Assembly: GCA_030562195.1 (NCBI GenBank)
Contig: JAUJPP010000012.1
Coordinates: 9,982,001 to 10,046,000 of the forward strand
Direction: 5' to 3'
DNA: 64,000 nucleotides
DNA from: Nipponacmea schrenckii
Lineage: Eukaryota > Mollusca > Gastropoda > Lottiidae
The notes below the pieces were generated by a model, which did not search any database, was not told the DNA's origin, and saw only the letters and a list, made by a program, of their open reading frames with translations. This document shows, one piece after another, positions 12,991 to 25,735 of the stretch. The translations under genes and the position numbers were made by a program. Positions within the stretch are counted from its first letter, which is position 1; the number at the start of each line of letters is the position of its first letter.

Positions 12991-15765
12991 AAGTTTACCT
13001 GATATCACTATATGAATATTTACAAAAAAGAAGTGACAAACCATTACAGAATAATGATGTAAATGATAAACCAACATGTTTAGCTACAACATCCCATGAT
13101 GCTAGGGAATATCAGGGAGCTCTCCTTTATATTTTGATAATAATTGTGAAATTGATGATGTAAAATACCATTTCTTCCTTAATTGTCTCCTTCAAATATT
13201 CAAAAGAAATCCAAACCACCATAGAGGACTATTGCCTTGAATGATTTATTATACAAAGTGGTTGAAATGAAATATAAAATTTATATTCAACCACAATTCT
13301 TGAACAAATCTTTATACAGTAAATTAGGGGGAAACTGCTGTAAATAACAGTTCAAGCCACAATCTCTGTAAACTATTAAGGGACAATGTTATTAATGTTC
13401 AGTGGTATTTTTAGTTTCAAGTTTTACAACATTTAACCCAGAGATTGGATGAGACCACGGAAGTACCAAGACAAATGAATGTTCATCGCAATTAGAAATT
13501 TACATAATTTTAGCTTGGATTACCTATACTAAGGTCACTTTACACCATATTTGAAGTTTATTTATTTAAAGATTAAGTGTAGTAATACAACAGGTTTAGA
13601 TTTAGGTATTGATAGTGTTTTTGACCTATTTTACCTGTACTGTTCATATTATGACTATGTTAATTGATTTGATATCAAAAGTATAACTGAGGTAAACCTA
13701 GTTAATAGTGTTGTTATATACCAGTATATCTTGAGTCTAGTATCACATCTTTGCAAGGAGAAGCAATGTGCTTGAAGATCTGATGTTGCCGATATTCATA
13801 AGGAATTAAATGTGTTAGGGCTATTTCTTTACATATTTGTTTTGTTCTGGAAAACTAGGTATTAGGTAACGACAAAATGACTCTCAATTATCTTTTAGCT
13901 GTCTTTGGTGCATATTTGATGTGGTGTTGCTTTTTTTTAAATGGTCATCAAAGGATAAGTCAATAACTTGTTCCTAGTTTGACAAGTTTGTCTTTTTTAA
14001 GAAAAATTATGTGTCCATAGTTGTAACATCCCATAAGAAATCTGTATTTTTCTCTACTCAGGATTTGCTCAAAGGAAGAATTTGTAATTTGCTTGTTTTT
14101 TTGTGTGAAAAATTAAGTGGTTTTGCTCTATTCTATAGAGATATTCTCTGGTAAGAGATACTCAAGCCACCTTAGAGCACTGTGTATGAATCTCTCCTTA
14201 CTTGATTCACTAAATTGACATGTAATTTCAACCTGTGACATTTAGATAAAATAGTTGATAGCTCAGTCGGGCAATTTATCACAAATTACCCTGTAACTAT
14301 TGTTCCCCTAATTACCCCTATTATTATCTTCCAATTACACCCTGTTATTCAAATTCCACAGTCATTTGTTAGTGTTAAAATTAACATGTCAGTGGCTATT
14401 TTGGCAGAAATCATTCATCTATCTGTGTCCTTGTGGACTTCAAACTTATATTTTGCATACTTGTGAATACCTTTCGGCTGTTATGTGTTGAATGTAACAT
14501 AACAATGTAGTTTGTTTATATATGATTGTTAATTGTTGATGCAAGGATAAATTGTGTGATGAAAAGTCAGTTGTAACTGCAGGTCATCATAAAAGTTGAG
14601 TTATTTCCTGAGCTCTGTTGGGATTGAAATCATGCCGTCTGCTCTAGTCAGGTATTGTTTTGTAATTTATTCATCATGTTTCTGTGAATCATTATTGCAC
14701 AGATGGACAAGATACAGTATTTGTATGCATTCAGTTTTGATTTCTCCAGGTGTCTTAGAGATTGTTTTGGGTCCATTTGGCAATTTTAAGCAGTTAACAT
14801 GATCCACAATCATGAGACACCCGGGTGGAATATATGACCAGATTTTTTTGGAGGTCTCCAGATGGAAGCAGTCAATGAAAATCCAGATGCCTTTAGATTC
14901 TGCCAGTCACATTAACAGTATCATGAAAATTTCAGATGTCAAGTTTAGGTCTTTTTGATATCAAATTTTTTTAAGTGCAGTGATAAATGTTGCTGTAGAA
15001 TGACCATATTGCAAGTTCTAAATGGCTCTTCATGACCTTTAAATTAAATATGAATTGATTCTTCAGACAATGCAGACTAAGTGAAGTGTGTTACTTGTAT
15101 ATATTTATAATTGAAAATATTAATCTTTAGTAAGATTAAATATGATAATATTACCAGGTGGCGCTTTCAATCAATATATTTCCAAAGAGATGTTGGAAGT
15201 TTCGGCAAAAATCGATCACATATAAGGTGGGTTTTTGGTAGATAATACCAGCCCTTATGGCTATGGAATGCAATGGCAAATACATCATCGCCAGATCTTA
15301 TGATCTTATGATTAGAGCATGCTTAATTAAGGAATTTCAGAAACCTTTATTGCGCCCTCTCCAACTCCCCAAGGCAATGACAAGAATTGTTTGTGTGTAA
15401 ATATCTTTTTATGAACAGATTAAACTATGAGATAACATATTACTGTCAAATAACAACATATCTATAGTCGGATTTAACTAATATATAAAAGAAAGAGGCA
15501 TAAAACCACATAACAAAGTGAAATGATAACAAATAATAACTAATTAAGTAAATTAACGGATAATATTGATAACAAAGGAGGCCAGTAGGGAGGGTGAAGG
15601 GGATTGAGTGAAAAAAGATGAGAGCACATGGGCTGGTGTTGGTTAAATAGACAAAACATGCTTCTGGGCTTTGCTAAGGTGTATGGAAAGATAATGTGAC
15701 AAGCAACAATTGGTCGGGCCAAACTCTATTACCTGCATTAATATCCATAAATAGTCAATTACATT

Positions 15766-16085
15766 ACATATTAGTTATCAATTTGTACAGGTATATATTT
15801 CAGATTAGTTATCATTTTGTATGTGTGTATATAACATATTAGTTATCAATTTGTTCACGTGTATATTTCTGATTAGTTCTCAATTTGTATGTGTGTATAT
15901 AACATATTAGTTATCAATTTGTTCACGTGTATATTTCTGAGCAGTTCTCAATTTGTTTGTGTGTATATAACATATTAGTTATCAATTTGTTCATGTGTAT
16001 ATTTCTGATTAGTTCTCAATTTGTATGTGTGTATATAACATATTAGTTATCAATTTGTTCATGTGTATATTTCAGATTAGTTTTA
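15766..16085. repeat. 68-bp minisatellite, about 4.6 copies
   Basis: The unit begins ACATATTAGTTATCAATTTG and contains TGTGTGTATATA. Successive copies start 68 bases apart, with a few substitutions between them. The last, partial copy contains the splice acceptor of the SAM exon of the BCAR3-like gene (ATATTTCAG, exon from 16076). Confidence 0.9.
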
Positions 16086-19000
16086 GAAAAGAAGTACAAT
16101 CAACAGTTAATGGCCACTAAACATATAGCAGTATCAACATGGTTAGAGGCTATAGGGCTCATCGATTATCTACCACTTTTTACACAATATGTGGGGGTTG
16201 AGGTAAGCTTTTCACTTAAATCCTGGTTCAGAAAAATTTTGTAATGTAAATAGCCATAATGGAAATAGAACTATGTAAACTCTTAAAAAGGGATGAATAT
16301 GACAACTGAGTCACAGAGTGGCATCTAATCTTTAAGTTAAACTGAATTTCTACTGAATTTTAGGCTTAAAGTAGAACTGTTCCAAAAAAGCAATTTTTAT
16401 GCATTTTTCACTTGTTAATTACTTGTAAAAAGTTTTTTTACTGACTTTCGATCAGTAAATAATTGTAATTTACATCATGAAATAATTGTAATTTACATCA
16501 TGAAATAATTGTAATTTACATCATGAAATAATTGTAATTTACATCATCAAATAATTGTAATTTACATCATCAAATAATTGTAATTTACAACATCAAATAA
16601 TTTTTATTTACAACATGACTTTTGGTTGTTTTTGTAAGAATTTGGACATGGTTTAATTCAAAGATTTATATAGATCAATCTGATACATTATAATACATCA
16701 TATATTGTCAAAACATGATATACGTAATTGGATATTGACATACGTAAAAAAATGTATATAGGTTAATGCCTTGGGCTGGGTCAGTATGTTTTTTCTAAAC
16801 AAAACTCATCCCGACATACATTTCAGAGACACAAAAATGTAAAACATTTTTAATATGAATAAATTTGAATGAATCTGGGGAATTTGAAAGATGGTGTATT
16901 GAGATGTATTATTAGGTTAGGAAATACAAAGATCAACTAATTGAGACATTCACAGATAATGAGCAGAAATTTGTGATCAGAAACTCTGTAGAAGTGTCAT
17001 TTATTAAAAAATAGCTCTTCATTCTGCCAATTTCTCCAGAAATGCATAGGACTAACATGTCTTTTCATTACCAAAGTACATTGAAAAGAATTATTCTTGT
17101 AAAAATAGTAATATGAGTTGTATATTTTACACTAATGTCCAATGAAGCCTGCAATTGAACTGAAATGTAAATTAAAGGTATCTTACTGAAGGATATTAAA
17201 AATGATTGACATTTAAAAACTTTTTTATTGTCATATTTTAATGACATATTTGACATGTGATGTATTATAGCTTGTTCGTTTTTGTATGTGGTTATGATTA
17301 GATGTAAAAATCAAACTAAACTGACTGATTTCTGCAATTTACTTGTCAAATTGAAAATAGTGATAGAAAAAGTTATTGGTTGATAGACATGCAATGGAAA
17401 TTGTTGTATCTAAGTATTTTTGATTCATTGAGTCTAATGACCATATCTGAACATTGGAATTAGAGAATGCTTATAAACGGGGCATTTGGCTGTAAACTTA
17501 CAAATTTCTGAAAGGGAAAGCAATATCTGAACATTGGCTGTAGCTTTTTAAACCTCTGAAAGGGAAAGGCAATATATCAACATTGGCTGTTGATTTACAA
17601 ACCTCTGAAAGGGAATGGCAATATATCAACATTGGCTGTAGATTTACAAATCTCTGAAAGGGAAAGCAATATCTGAACATTGGCTGTAGATTTACAAACC
17701 TCTGAAAGGGAAAGCAATATCTGAACATTGGCTGTAGAGTTTTAAACCTCTGAAAGGGAAAGGCAATATATGAACATTGGCTGTAGATTTACAAACCTCT
17801 GAAAGGGAAAGGCAATATATGATCATTGGCTGTAGATTTACAAATCTCTGAAAGGGAAAGCAATATCTGAACATTGGCTGTAGATTTACAAATCTCTGAA
17901 AGGGTAAGGCAACATTTATCAAAATTGGTTGTAGACCTAGAAAAGGCAATATATTAACATTGAAATTGTTTAAAGGGAAAGGCAATACAGTGAAACCTGG
18001 ATGTACCGGAATCCTGTTCAAACCGGCACAATTCTACGGTCCCGACTAGGAGAGGGCCCTTATAGAAAAGCATAAGAATGACCATGACTTGACTGACGAC
18101 GACAATGATGATATATATGTAGATGAATTTGACGTGACCACAACGGAAATGAAGTACTTGCACCATTTAAAGAGACCATTACTTTTAAAGACGTTGACTG
18201 AATTTGGCCTCGACAAACACAATTCAATTGTGAATAAATTAATAGAAATATGTTCATCCATTGAAGAAACAATTGTACGATGAAAAGTTTCTCAGGCGCA
18301 AACTTGTTTAAATTTCAATAATTTTGTAAAAATTTTTTAAATGGTTTTGTTATACCCCTTTATCTTCAACTCATATTTCCACATCCGGAAATCATGATTA
18401 TCTCCTCTTCTGTTACATAAAACCTGGCCAGACTGTCTAAACTGGCATTTTTGGGCTGTCCCGACGCATGCCGGATAATCCAGGTTTTACTGTATATGAT
18501 TTCAGCTTGACCTTTCTGGCTATGTATAACTATACTGTTATGTATACACCATTTTATTCAGCACAAAAGGCATAATTCATGTTATTCTGATGTGTAAAAA
18601 TAAAAGTTGTGGTTCACACTAAAATATGTGCAAATATTCATGTACAATTAGTATTTTCATCATAAGATATTAACAAATTTCTTATTTACGAAATTATTTA
18701 TAATAAAAATTCAATTTCAATTTGTAAAGATATAAGTGTTACTTTCCTGTGATTGATTTAGGGATGATGTATACATTCTGTCAGTCACATATCATTTAGG
18801 ATATGATTCAAATTGACATTTATTCATTATTGTCCACAATAAAGTCTATGTTCTCAGAACATAATTCTCATCACAACCCAACATAAGCAACAGCACTGAT
18901 AATTTTAGTATTGCTGTCATCTAATTTTCAAGTACTAAAATTAAATTTTAATTTTCTTAGTATTAACATTCAGAAAAAATTCTAAATTTTTTGAAACCTG

Positions 19001-22000
19001 TATTTTATCTTATTTACATTGTTTGGACAATAAGGCCCCCATTTTACAAGGACAAGTCGTAACTTTTTGTTCAAATATCTTACATCACATCCCATACAAT
19101 GTACCAAATATATATGGTACTCAAATGTTCACACAACTTCATTCAGAGATTTTTCATTAATTAAAATCAAATCATTGGTTTCCTGCATGAATCAATATTT
19201 TGTGCACAAAGTTCATAGAGTCAAATTCGCAAGATTTTGACCTTCAAATTTCAATACCCCATTATCCACTTAAAATACTTGTTAAATTGGTGTAAGAAAG
19301 TGATATATAAACCAATGAAATAATAGATATAAGAGATATATCCTTCCTGTGATATGATATCATAATATTGATAGGAATTTAGTAATTGTTATATACGCAG
19401 TCAATCAGGATATAAAGTCAGAGGTACTTCTACCAGGGATAAGCAGGGATAAGTGCACAAATATACAGTAGGTATAATAATTGTTGTACTTTCAGAAAGA
19501 TGTCTTAAATTTAACATTTGGAACTGGAATGTTATTTAAAATTTAATTTTACATTTTAATTAACATTTGATTTCACATTATTTTTAACTCTTGGAAGTTT
19601 CCAGGAAACAGATTGTACTAAAGATGATATTGTATGTCTAGATATTGTTTTTTCTTAGTGCCAATTTGGTTTTATAAAGGTTTCTATACGCCTAGGTTAA
19701 TTATAATTGTGTATTTCGTGATAAGTGTTTCCTTTTGATCTATAATGAAAAAATGTCATAAATATCATCAAAACTTCGATAAAATTGGCAGATTCCAGAT
19801 ATTGTTTTGTCTTAGGTTATTAAAATGCAATAATGAAGCAACAAATAAAGACAAATTCTAAAGCTTGTCAATAAAAAAACTTTAAAAATGAGACTGCTGA
19901 AAGCCAATTCTATTGTATATCAAGACATACATGTGTTAAGGATGTATTGATGATGTGATATTTAGTAATAAGATGCTATATAAACATGATATGGGTAAAA
20001 ACACATGTTTATTTAATAATCTCTTATTACATACATATACTAATTGATATCTTAATTATCTTTTAAAGTACCCACTACAAGATAACAGGAATAGTTCTAG
20101 TCTATTTCATATTTGGTGGTTAGAAGGTTACTATGAAACATGATATAATTGATAATTTGGGATGTCTTAAACTAAAGTAATTGTAGTAGTGTGGATACTA
20201 TAGATAAATGCAGGGAAGAACAGCAGGATCTTTTTGTGATATATATAGTTGTAGTAATATGCTGTATCATAGAATTATTAATGATGTTTAATATGCCAGA
20301 TATTTGAATCTGTTATTATCTGCGTTTCAGGATTTACTGTACCTGACAGAATCTGAAATCAGAAATTTAGGAGTTCATAACGGAGGTCATCGTGCCAAAA
20401 TAGTTTCAAGTCTTCGTATTCTCAGGGAGAAATATGAAAAAGGTAAAACCTTATGAATATGCTAGTATTTTTGTATGATATATTCATTGATAGACTCAAT
20501 TTAAACTTATTATTTGGTTGCCCTACAATTTAACTGTGATGAGGAATTTAGAATGTCATCATTTCAGATTATTGAGATTACAAATTTTTTCCTTTAATCT
20601 TATACAGAAAGCATAAAAAGGGATTATTCATTGAATAAATCAAATATTTGAGTAAAACTATAGATGGTCTGATATTGCATGAATCATAATATGTTGAAGA
20701 TAGTGAGATGTTTGTGACTGTGATATAACAACTTGTGTTATATATTACAGGTCGTAGTTATAGATCACCAGATAATTCACTGAACAAATCAAATCAGATA
20801 CCATCACCTTATGTTCAGTAAGTTACAATATTTCTCAGTTTCTTAGATATGCTTTATCATAGGGTTTTATTCAAGGGTCTTTAAATTGATTTTGACTGCT
20901 ATATTGAGGGCTCATCCACCACATTTACAATAAGCATTTGAAGATTTTGGACCCAAACATAATTCTCTCCTGTAATAAAAAATTTCCATGGTATGCATCC
21001 TTAAGAAATACATGTATATTGTTTTTGTCAATATATAATTGAAATGTCTGGTATATGGACAATCACTTCCTTCGATAGAAACATGTATGTTGCAATATGT
21101 ATATTTTAGTTTCTAATTTGGTTACTGCAAGGCCATGTCGTTTCAGATCATAAATTGACTATGACTACCTGTACTTCATCTTTCATCTCTTCTTTCAGAA
21201 TTTCTCCACCATCACCATTGAGTCACCCTGATTACTCCACAGTTAATGTATCACCAGAAAAACTTCAAGCAGATTTACAACGAGAATTACATTCAGACTC
21301 TTCTGAACTAAAAAGTCATGGATGGTACCATGGTAACATTACCAGACAACATGCAGAAGCCATTGTGAAAGCTGATGGTGATTTTTTGGTGCGGGATTGT
21401 ATTTCAAAACCTGGTGATTTTGTACTGACCTGTTGTTGGCATGGTGTTCCTCTGCATTTTATGATCAATGCAAGTGTTCAAGAAGCAGAAAGAGGAGCCC
21501 TACCTAAAATACTTTATCAATTCGAAGACGATTCATTTCGAGGAATACAAGATCTTATTCATCATTATTTATCCAAATCCAAATTTGTGACACAAACTTC
21601 TAAAGCTATATTAAAACACCCTATTTCACGCTCTATGCCATTGAGTTACTATGATTCCAAGTATGGAGCTTTAAGTAGTTTATCTTCTGCTGGTGCTTAT
21701 ACTCCTACACAAAGTCCACGACCAAGTCCATTTGCTTCACCATCAGAAAGTCCTACAAATAGTCCTAAAATGGATAGAAGAAGGCCATATCGTACTGGTA
21801 GTCAGCCAATGTTGTCTGTTGAAGAACTGAGAGATGCTCCGAAGATCCAAATCCAATCAATGGATCGTTCTGACAGTTTACCAGCAATAAATGTACCTGT
21901 TTCTAAACATAGCCGTTCTCCATCCCGCGACAGACCAGTTTATAATTATCATCAGAGATCGGGTAGTGAACCAGTATTAATGTCAGAAACACTCCATGTA

Positions 22001-23971
22001 CCAAATACTCTAGCTTGCAACAAAATAGGGTCAGATAGTGATCTGTTCAAACCTGCTCCACCAAAACCTAGTCGAATACCATCAGTCAAATACAAACAAC
22101 GACCAAAGGTTCAAGTGAGAAATGTAGCCCTTTATGAAGATGATGGTAGGGATTACTCAGACTATTCTCAAGTTAAAGAAGATCCTAGTTGGTTAAAGGG
22201 GAGTAACTCTCAGCCTGTGTCACCCGACGCAACCACACCTGTGTGTAAAACTAGTCCTTTTGACATTTATGACAATAATTTCAATAACATCAAACTTAAT
22301 CCGCCGTTGTCACATGAATTATATGGGAAAGCGCTTAGTAATCGAAACTTCCCAGACTTGAAATCTCCACAAAAAGAATATTCTTCCCCAGATATTTATA
22401 AAATAAACAATAAATATGATAATAATTTCATGAAGAGAAGGAAAATTACCATTCCAGTGATAAAGAATGGAATGAGTTATAACCCAACTGGAAATACATT
22501 TAATGTGTTACCCAATGACTGTAAGCCATTAGAGGCAGGTAGTATGATTATGATTAAAGCTATCTTGTTAGAAAAGAGATCCCAGGACTCTAGCTTTACA
22601 TTGTACCAAAACAGATTTAGACTGTGTTCATGTTTTAAGTCATGAAGATTTTGGAATGGGTGTTGAATCAGGACTTGAGTTATTAACATTGCCTCAAGGG
22701 CAGCAACTACGTCAAGATATGATTGAAAGGTTGGTCAAGAAATTATATCCTTTTTTTAAACTTATTAGTTTCAGATTCTTGAAAAGTCTTAATTGGAACC
22801 TAAAGCAGTTATTCACTGTGTTCTTTACAGATGTTATTGGTGTTTTCCACCCAAATCCCCTACCTACCAAATATCAGAACCCTTTGATGGTGTGAAATGT
22901 CATTTATTTTGCATGACCACAAGAATATGAGAAATAGAAAAATATAAGTGTAAACTTACATTACATCCAATATCAGTCGCTTTATCTGCTTTTAAATGTA
23001 TTTTACTTAAATTAGAATTTTTATTTGACTTATTTCTGTATTTTTCAGATGTCACTGTATGAAGTTATTAGTCATAGTAACTATACTAACTTGTAGTACT
23101 ATCAGCGAACGAGCTCAAATGATAAGCCAGTGGATCATGGTTGCTCAAGAACTCAAATTGTTGGGGAATTTATTTGGTTTTGTTAATGTTATGGATGGTA
23201 TTATGTCTCCTCTTGTAAGTGAATCTTATGCCATAAAAAGATCATTTATTAAATAATTATGTGATTAATTCTATTTAAGTAATTATTCAACAGAATGACA
23301 GCCTGCACTGCATTTCTATTTAACATTAATTTTGCTAAAATAAATGGAAATTTATCCACTTGTAGTGATTTATTTCATTTCTACATAATTTGCAGATATT
23401 GAATTTTGTATAGGATAGGCACAGTATTGGTTTTGTTCCAAAATTGAATTGAATGTTTCTTTTCCAGGTAACACGATTAAAAACAACTCGTTTGATTTTA
23501 CGTCAAAATCATACAAACAGTGCATATATACTAGATACCAAACTAAAAACAGCATACAAATCTTTAAATGAAGGTACTAGTTCTCTCCCCTTACAAAATG
23601 TGTGTGTACCAAATATCAACCCGTTAGTGTATTTATTAGAACGTGATTTGGAAACAGTTCTAAATGAGTTACCATGGGAACGAATAAACCCTGTTGCAGG
23701 ATTGGAAATGTTTTTAACTCATTTGGACACGGCGCGTGTCATTGCTGCTCAGGTTGAACTGTACCAAATAACAGGAATGGCTGTGATGGCTGATTTTCAA
23801 GGAGATACAGACATTATGGAAGTATTTGATACACGATTACATTTAAATTTACTGTGGGGAGCGCGAGGTAGTAGTGTTAATCGTGTTGATAGACATCGTA
23901 AATTTGATCAGTTGTTAAATGTATTATCAGAACGTGCTGAAAAATCTAATGATGATGGTACAGCTGTGTAG
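16076..23971 (+). CDS. BCAR3: BCAR3/NSP-like adaptor: SAM, SH2, Ras-GEF-like domains
   Basis: Visible exons are 16076-16202, 20331-20442, 20751-20817, 21199-22729, 23049-23214 and 23468-23971, all with GT-AG introns and matching phases (0, 1, 2, 2, 0). Counting from the ATG at 16110 gives about 823 codons, close to vertebrate BCAR3, provided one extra base near 22585 is discounted. The frame stays open upstream of that ATG to the acceptor, so another 5' exon is likely. The SAM domain spans residues about 5-70. The SH2 domain, about 132-221, has WYHG and the phosphotyrosine-binding FLVRD. A Ser/Pro-rich linker follows, and the C-terminal Ras-GEF-like fold, about 523-810, includes GLELLTLP and LLWG. 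In vertebrates NSP proteins bind p130Cas-type scaffolds through this fold and link receptor tyrosine kinase and integrin signals to Rap/Rac; it lacks normal exchange activity there. The function here is by homology. The N-terminal SAM domain is unlike the vertebrate proteins as I know them. Confidence 0.88.
16455..16618. repeat. 23-bp tandem repeat, about 7 copies
   Basis: The unit AAATAATTGTAATTTACATC plus ATG or ATC is repeated head to tail in the intron after the SAM exon, with ATG changing to ATC and AAC in the later copies. Confidence 0.85.
17470..17935. repeat. 48/49-bp minisatellite, about 9 copies
   Basis: CTCTGAAAGGGAAAG recurs at about 17508, 17556, 17605, 17654, 17702, 17750, 17799, 17848 and 17896, a period of 48 or 49 bases. 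Because 48 is a multiple of three, long open frames appear on the minus strand (a repeated FPFQRFVNLQP). They have no start context and no neighbours, and are taken as by-products. Confidence 0.9.
17988..18492 (+). mobile_element. Pogo/Tigger-like element, internally deleted
   Basis: Terminal inverted repeats of about 22 bases (CAGTGAAACCTGGAT at left, CAGTAAAACCTGGAT at right when inverted) are flanked by TA on both sides (17986-17987 and 18493-18494), the usual Tc1/mariner-pogo target. At 18089-18283 it keeps a 64-codon open frame that is acidic at first (DDDNDDIYVDEFD) and then helical (LKTLTEFGL, LIEICSSIEE). This is probably the C-terminal tail of its transposase, and no catalytic core remains. 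Confidence 0.75.
18495..20330. other. Intron of the BCAR3-like gene, nothing recognised
   Basis: AT-rich sequence between the pogo-like element and the second SAM exon. No exon, RNA gene or repeat structure could be supported. Confidence 0.6.
21199..22729 (+). CDS. BCAR3-like exon 4: SH2 and linker, frameshifted near 22585
   Basis: The exon opens after CTTTCAG with ISPPSP and carries the whole SH2 domain and the linker (repeated SPRPSP-type and basic motifs) into the start of the Ras-GEF-like fold. At 22581-22590 (CCCAGGACTC) the frame that encodes LLEKRSQ runs to a stop at 22645. The family homology continues one base later with LALHCTKTDLDCV and MGVESGLELLTLPQG up to the donor at 22729. 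A single surplus G explains both. No GT-AG intron could hide the shift. Confidence 0.85.
23049..23971 (+). CDS. BCAR3-like exons 5-6: end of Ras-GEF-like domain
   Basis: Exon 23049-23214 joins in phase 2 (AG from the previous exon plus A) and continues ERAQMISQWIMVAQELK. Exon 23468-23971 begins after TTTCCAG in phase 0 with VTRLKTTRLIL and ends with the TAG at 23969-23971. Motifs that match the C-terminal part of BCAR3 are PNINPLVYLLERD, LDTARVIA and LNLLWGARGSSVN. Confidence 0.88.
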
Positions 23972-24600
23972 CCTGTGTCAGGCAAGAGTTAATTCCCTTT
24001 TATCTCATATTGCTGATTTTTGCAAAAATGCTCACATGGTCTATCCTGATGTCCTGATGTTATCTGTTTGAGCACTTTTGCTTAAAATTTAGTGTGCAAT
24101 ATGTTATCACTTCTAACTGTTGAATGATGAAAATCTTCTATTTTGTGACCTTTGATCAAGGTGACTTTGATGTTGCTATTAGCCCAACTAGAAGCAAAGT
24201 GGGGCATAAGACATAACATGTTATGTATATTCTTTAATATAAATATTTCAGATGGCATTGTGTTATTTTGGCTATAACTTTGTTTTATAAATACCTTGCC
24301 CTATAGATTTAGATGTTCATATAGTGGTAAATATATGTTATCCTGATAATATAAACGTCTTTTATTTAAAAGTTCCTTTAAATACCAGTATTATCATCAT
24401 AACAGCATAATGTAAATCATGGTTCATTCTTGACATTAAAATTTATTTTAAGATTAATGGCTGTAACAGATGTTTGCATCAGAAGATTGTTGACTGTGTG
24501 TATTTAACTGTTTCGTTGTTGCTTTATTCATTGTTGTTGATTTTCATGTACAGATTTTTTACAAAAGTGCTTTTTTATAATAAAATATAATAAAATTAAT
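23972..24600 (+). other. Probable 3' UTR of the BCAR3-like gene with polyadenylation signals
   Basis: T-rich sequence without coding potential follows the stop codon. Two AATAAA hexamers lie at about 24579 and 24589, roughly 600 bases after the stop, and are the best candidates for transcript end formation. Confidence 0.55.
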
Positions 24601-24819
24601 GTCTTACATTTTGATTTATGATATCAAACTGTCTGCAATTGTAAAGGTTGATTGTGTTTTTATCAATGAGTTCAGAGCATCAGATAATCCTTCCAGCCAT
24701 TTAGCTTTCTTTTGTATGAACTAGAATAAGACTAAGAGAGGTTTCATTAAGTATTGCTCAAGATTATCAATTTTTTCTGTGTTATACAGGTACATAATTT
24801 AGCAAGTAAAGTTGATGAA

Positions 24820-25692
24820 ATGTATTACTGTGATGACGGTAACACTGGCTATAATGATGATGATCTTTTAGCTGCAGATGAAGATGACCTAAATTATTAT
24901 GAGGGTTTAGATGATACACTTCTTGAGCCAGACCATAAAAGAACTCGTCTTGATGTGGATTCTGAACTACCTCCATCTAGTGAGACACGTGTGTCTAGGT
25001 TTTCTCAAGCTGGTAAGAAGTTACGTGTGAAGGATACATGTGATTGGTTGATGGATGGTTCCGTGAAGGAATCGAAGAAGATCGATATTTTGAATTGATC
25101 AAGACCATAGCTCGACCAGAAAATTGTACTTCTCTGGTGAATATTAAAACAAACCAACTTGTTTGGGAATTTTTGGGAGCTCAGACTAAAATAGCTGACA
25201 AGAAAATTCAGAATGCACAAACGTCACTTGTTAAAGGGGCGATTATTTTGACCAAGTTAACTGATGTCTAGGGAAGTGTTTCTAACGAAGGTTCAGATGA
25301 CAATTTGGAGAAAGCTTTGGAAGCTTTAGCTTTACTTGGCCATGCAATAAACAATTATGTTTTATAAGACGAGAAAACATGAAACCAGACATGAAGGGCG
25401 AATATTCTCATATTTGTAGCCAAACTCTCAAGTATATTGATCATCTCTTTGGTGATGATGTGTCAAAAACTGTTAAGGACATTTCAGACTGTTCTAGGAT
25501 CAGCAATAAGATTTCTCAAGGTCGAGGATTCAGTAACTCCCGTTCGAGGTCAGTACGTGGTAGAGGTTTTCGTGGAAGATTCAGTAGAGGCCATTTCTGT
25601 GGTAGAGGTTTTGGTGCAAGTAGCTCAAATTATGGTGCTTCAAAAAACTTCCAGAAGAGAGGGCAAGGTCGTCCCTCACCGAGCCAAAAGTA
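24820..25692 (+). pseudogene. DIRS gag-like protein
   Basis: The first part is strongly acidic (DDDLLAADEDD) and the C-terminus is an RG-rich tract (RGRGFRGRFSRGH), a likely nucleic-acid-binding tail. The frame shifts near 25060 and meets stops at about 25270 and 25365, so it could only be read as three pieces. Homology is by composition and position before the RT. Confidence 0.65.
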
Positions 25693-25735
25693 GACCTCAA
25701 GGCAAGTAAAACAATAGTTTTCAGGCTGGTAGATT

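Larger units (their letters stand above)
1..15765. other. Long stretch without a supported gene
   Basis: All frames were scanned and only short AT-rich open frames are present, with no recognisable domain apart from a transposase relic near 12.7-13.0 kb. The smaller repeats inside it are listed separately. It may be intergenic, or it may be 5' intron of the BCAR3-like gene, because the first visible exon of that gene at 16076 begins with a splice acceptor and so must have at least one exon further upstream. Confidence 0.6.

Noticed and set aside
14262..14300. TAGCTCAGTCGG, resembling a tRNA A box
   Set aside because: No B box, acceptor stem or anticodon arm can be paired with it.
17498..18021. 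Minus-strand open frames with repeated FPFQRFVNLQP
   Set aside because: They arise because the minisatellite period is often 48 bases; no start context, splice support or domain.
22823..22918. Possible extra exon after CTTTACAG in the BCAR3-like gene
   Set aside because: Its frame gives Cys/Pro-rich sequence unlike the Ras-GEF-like fold, and joining 22729 directly to 23049 restores the homology and phase.
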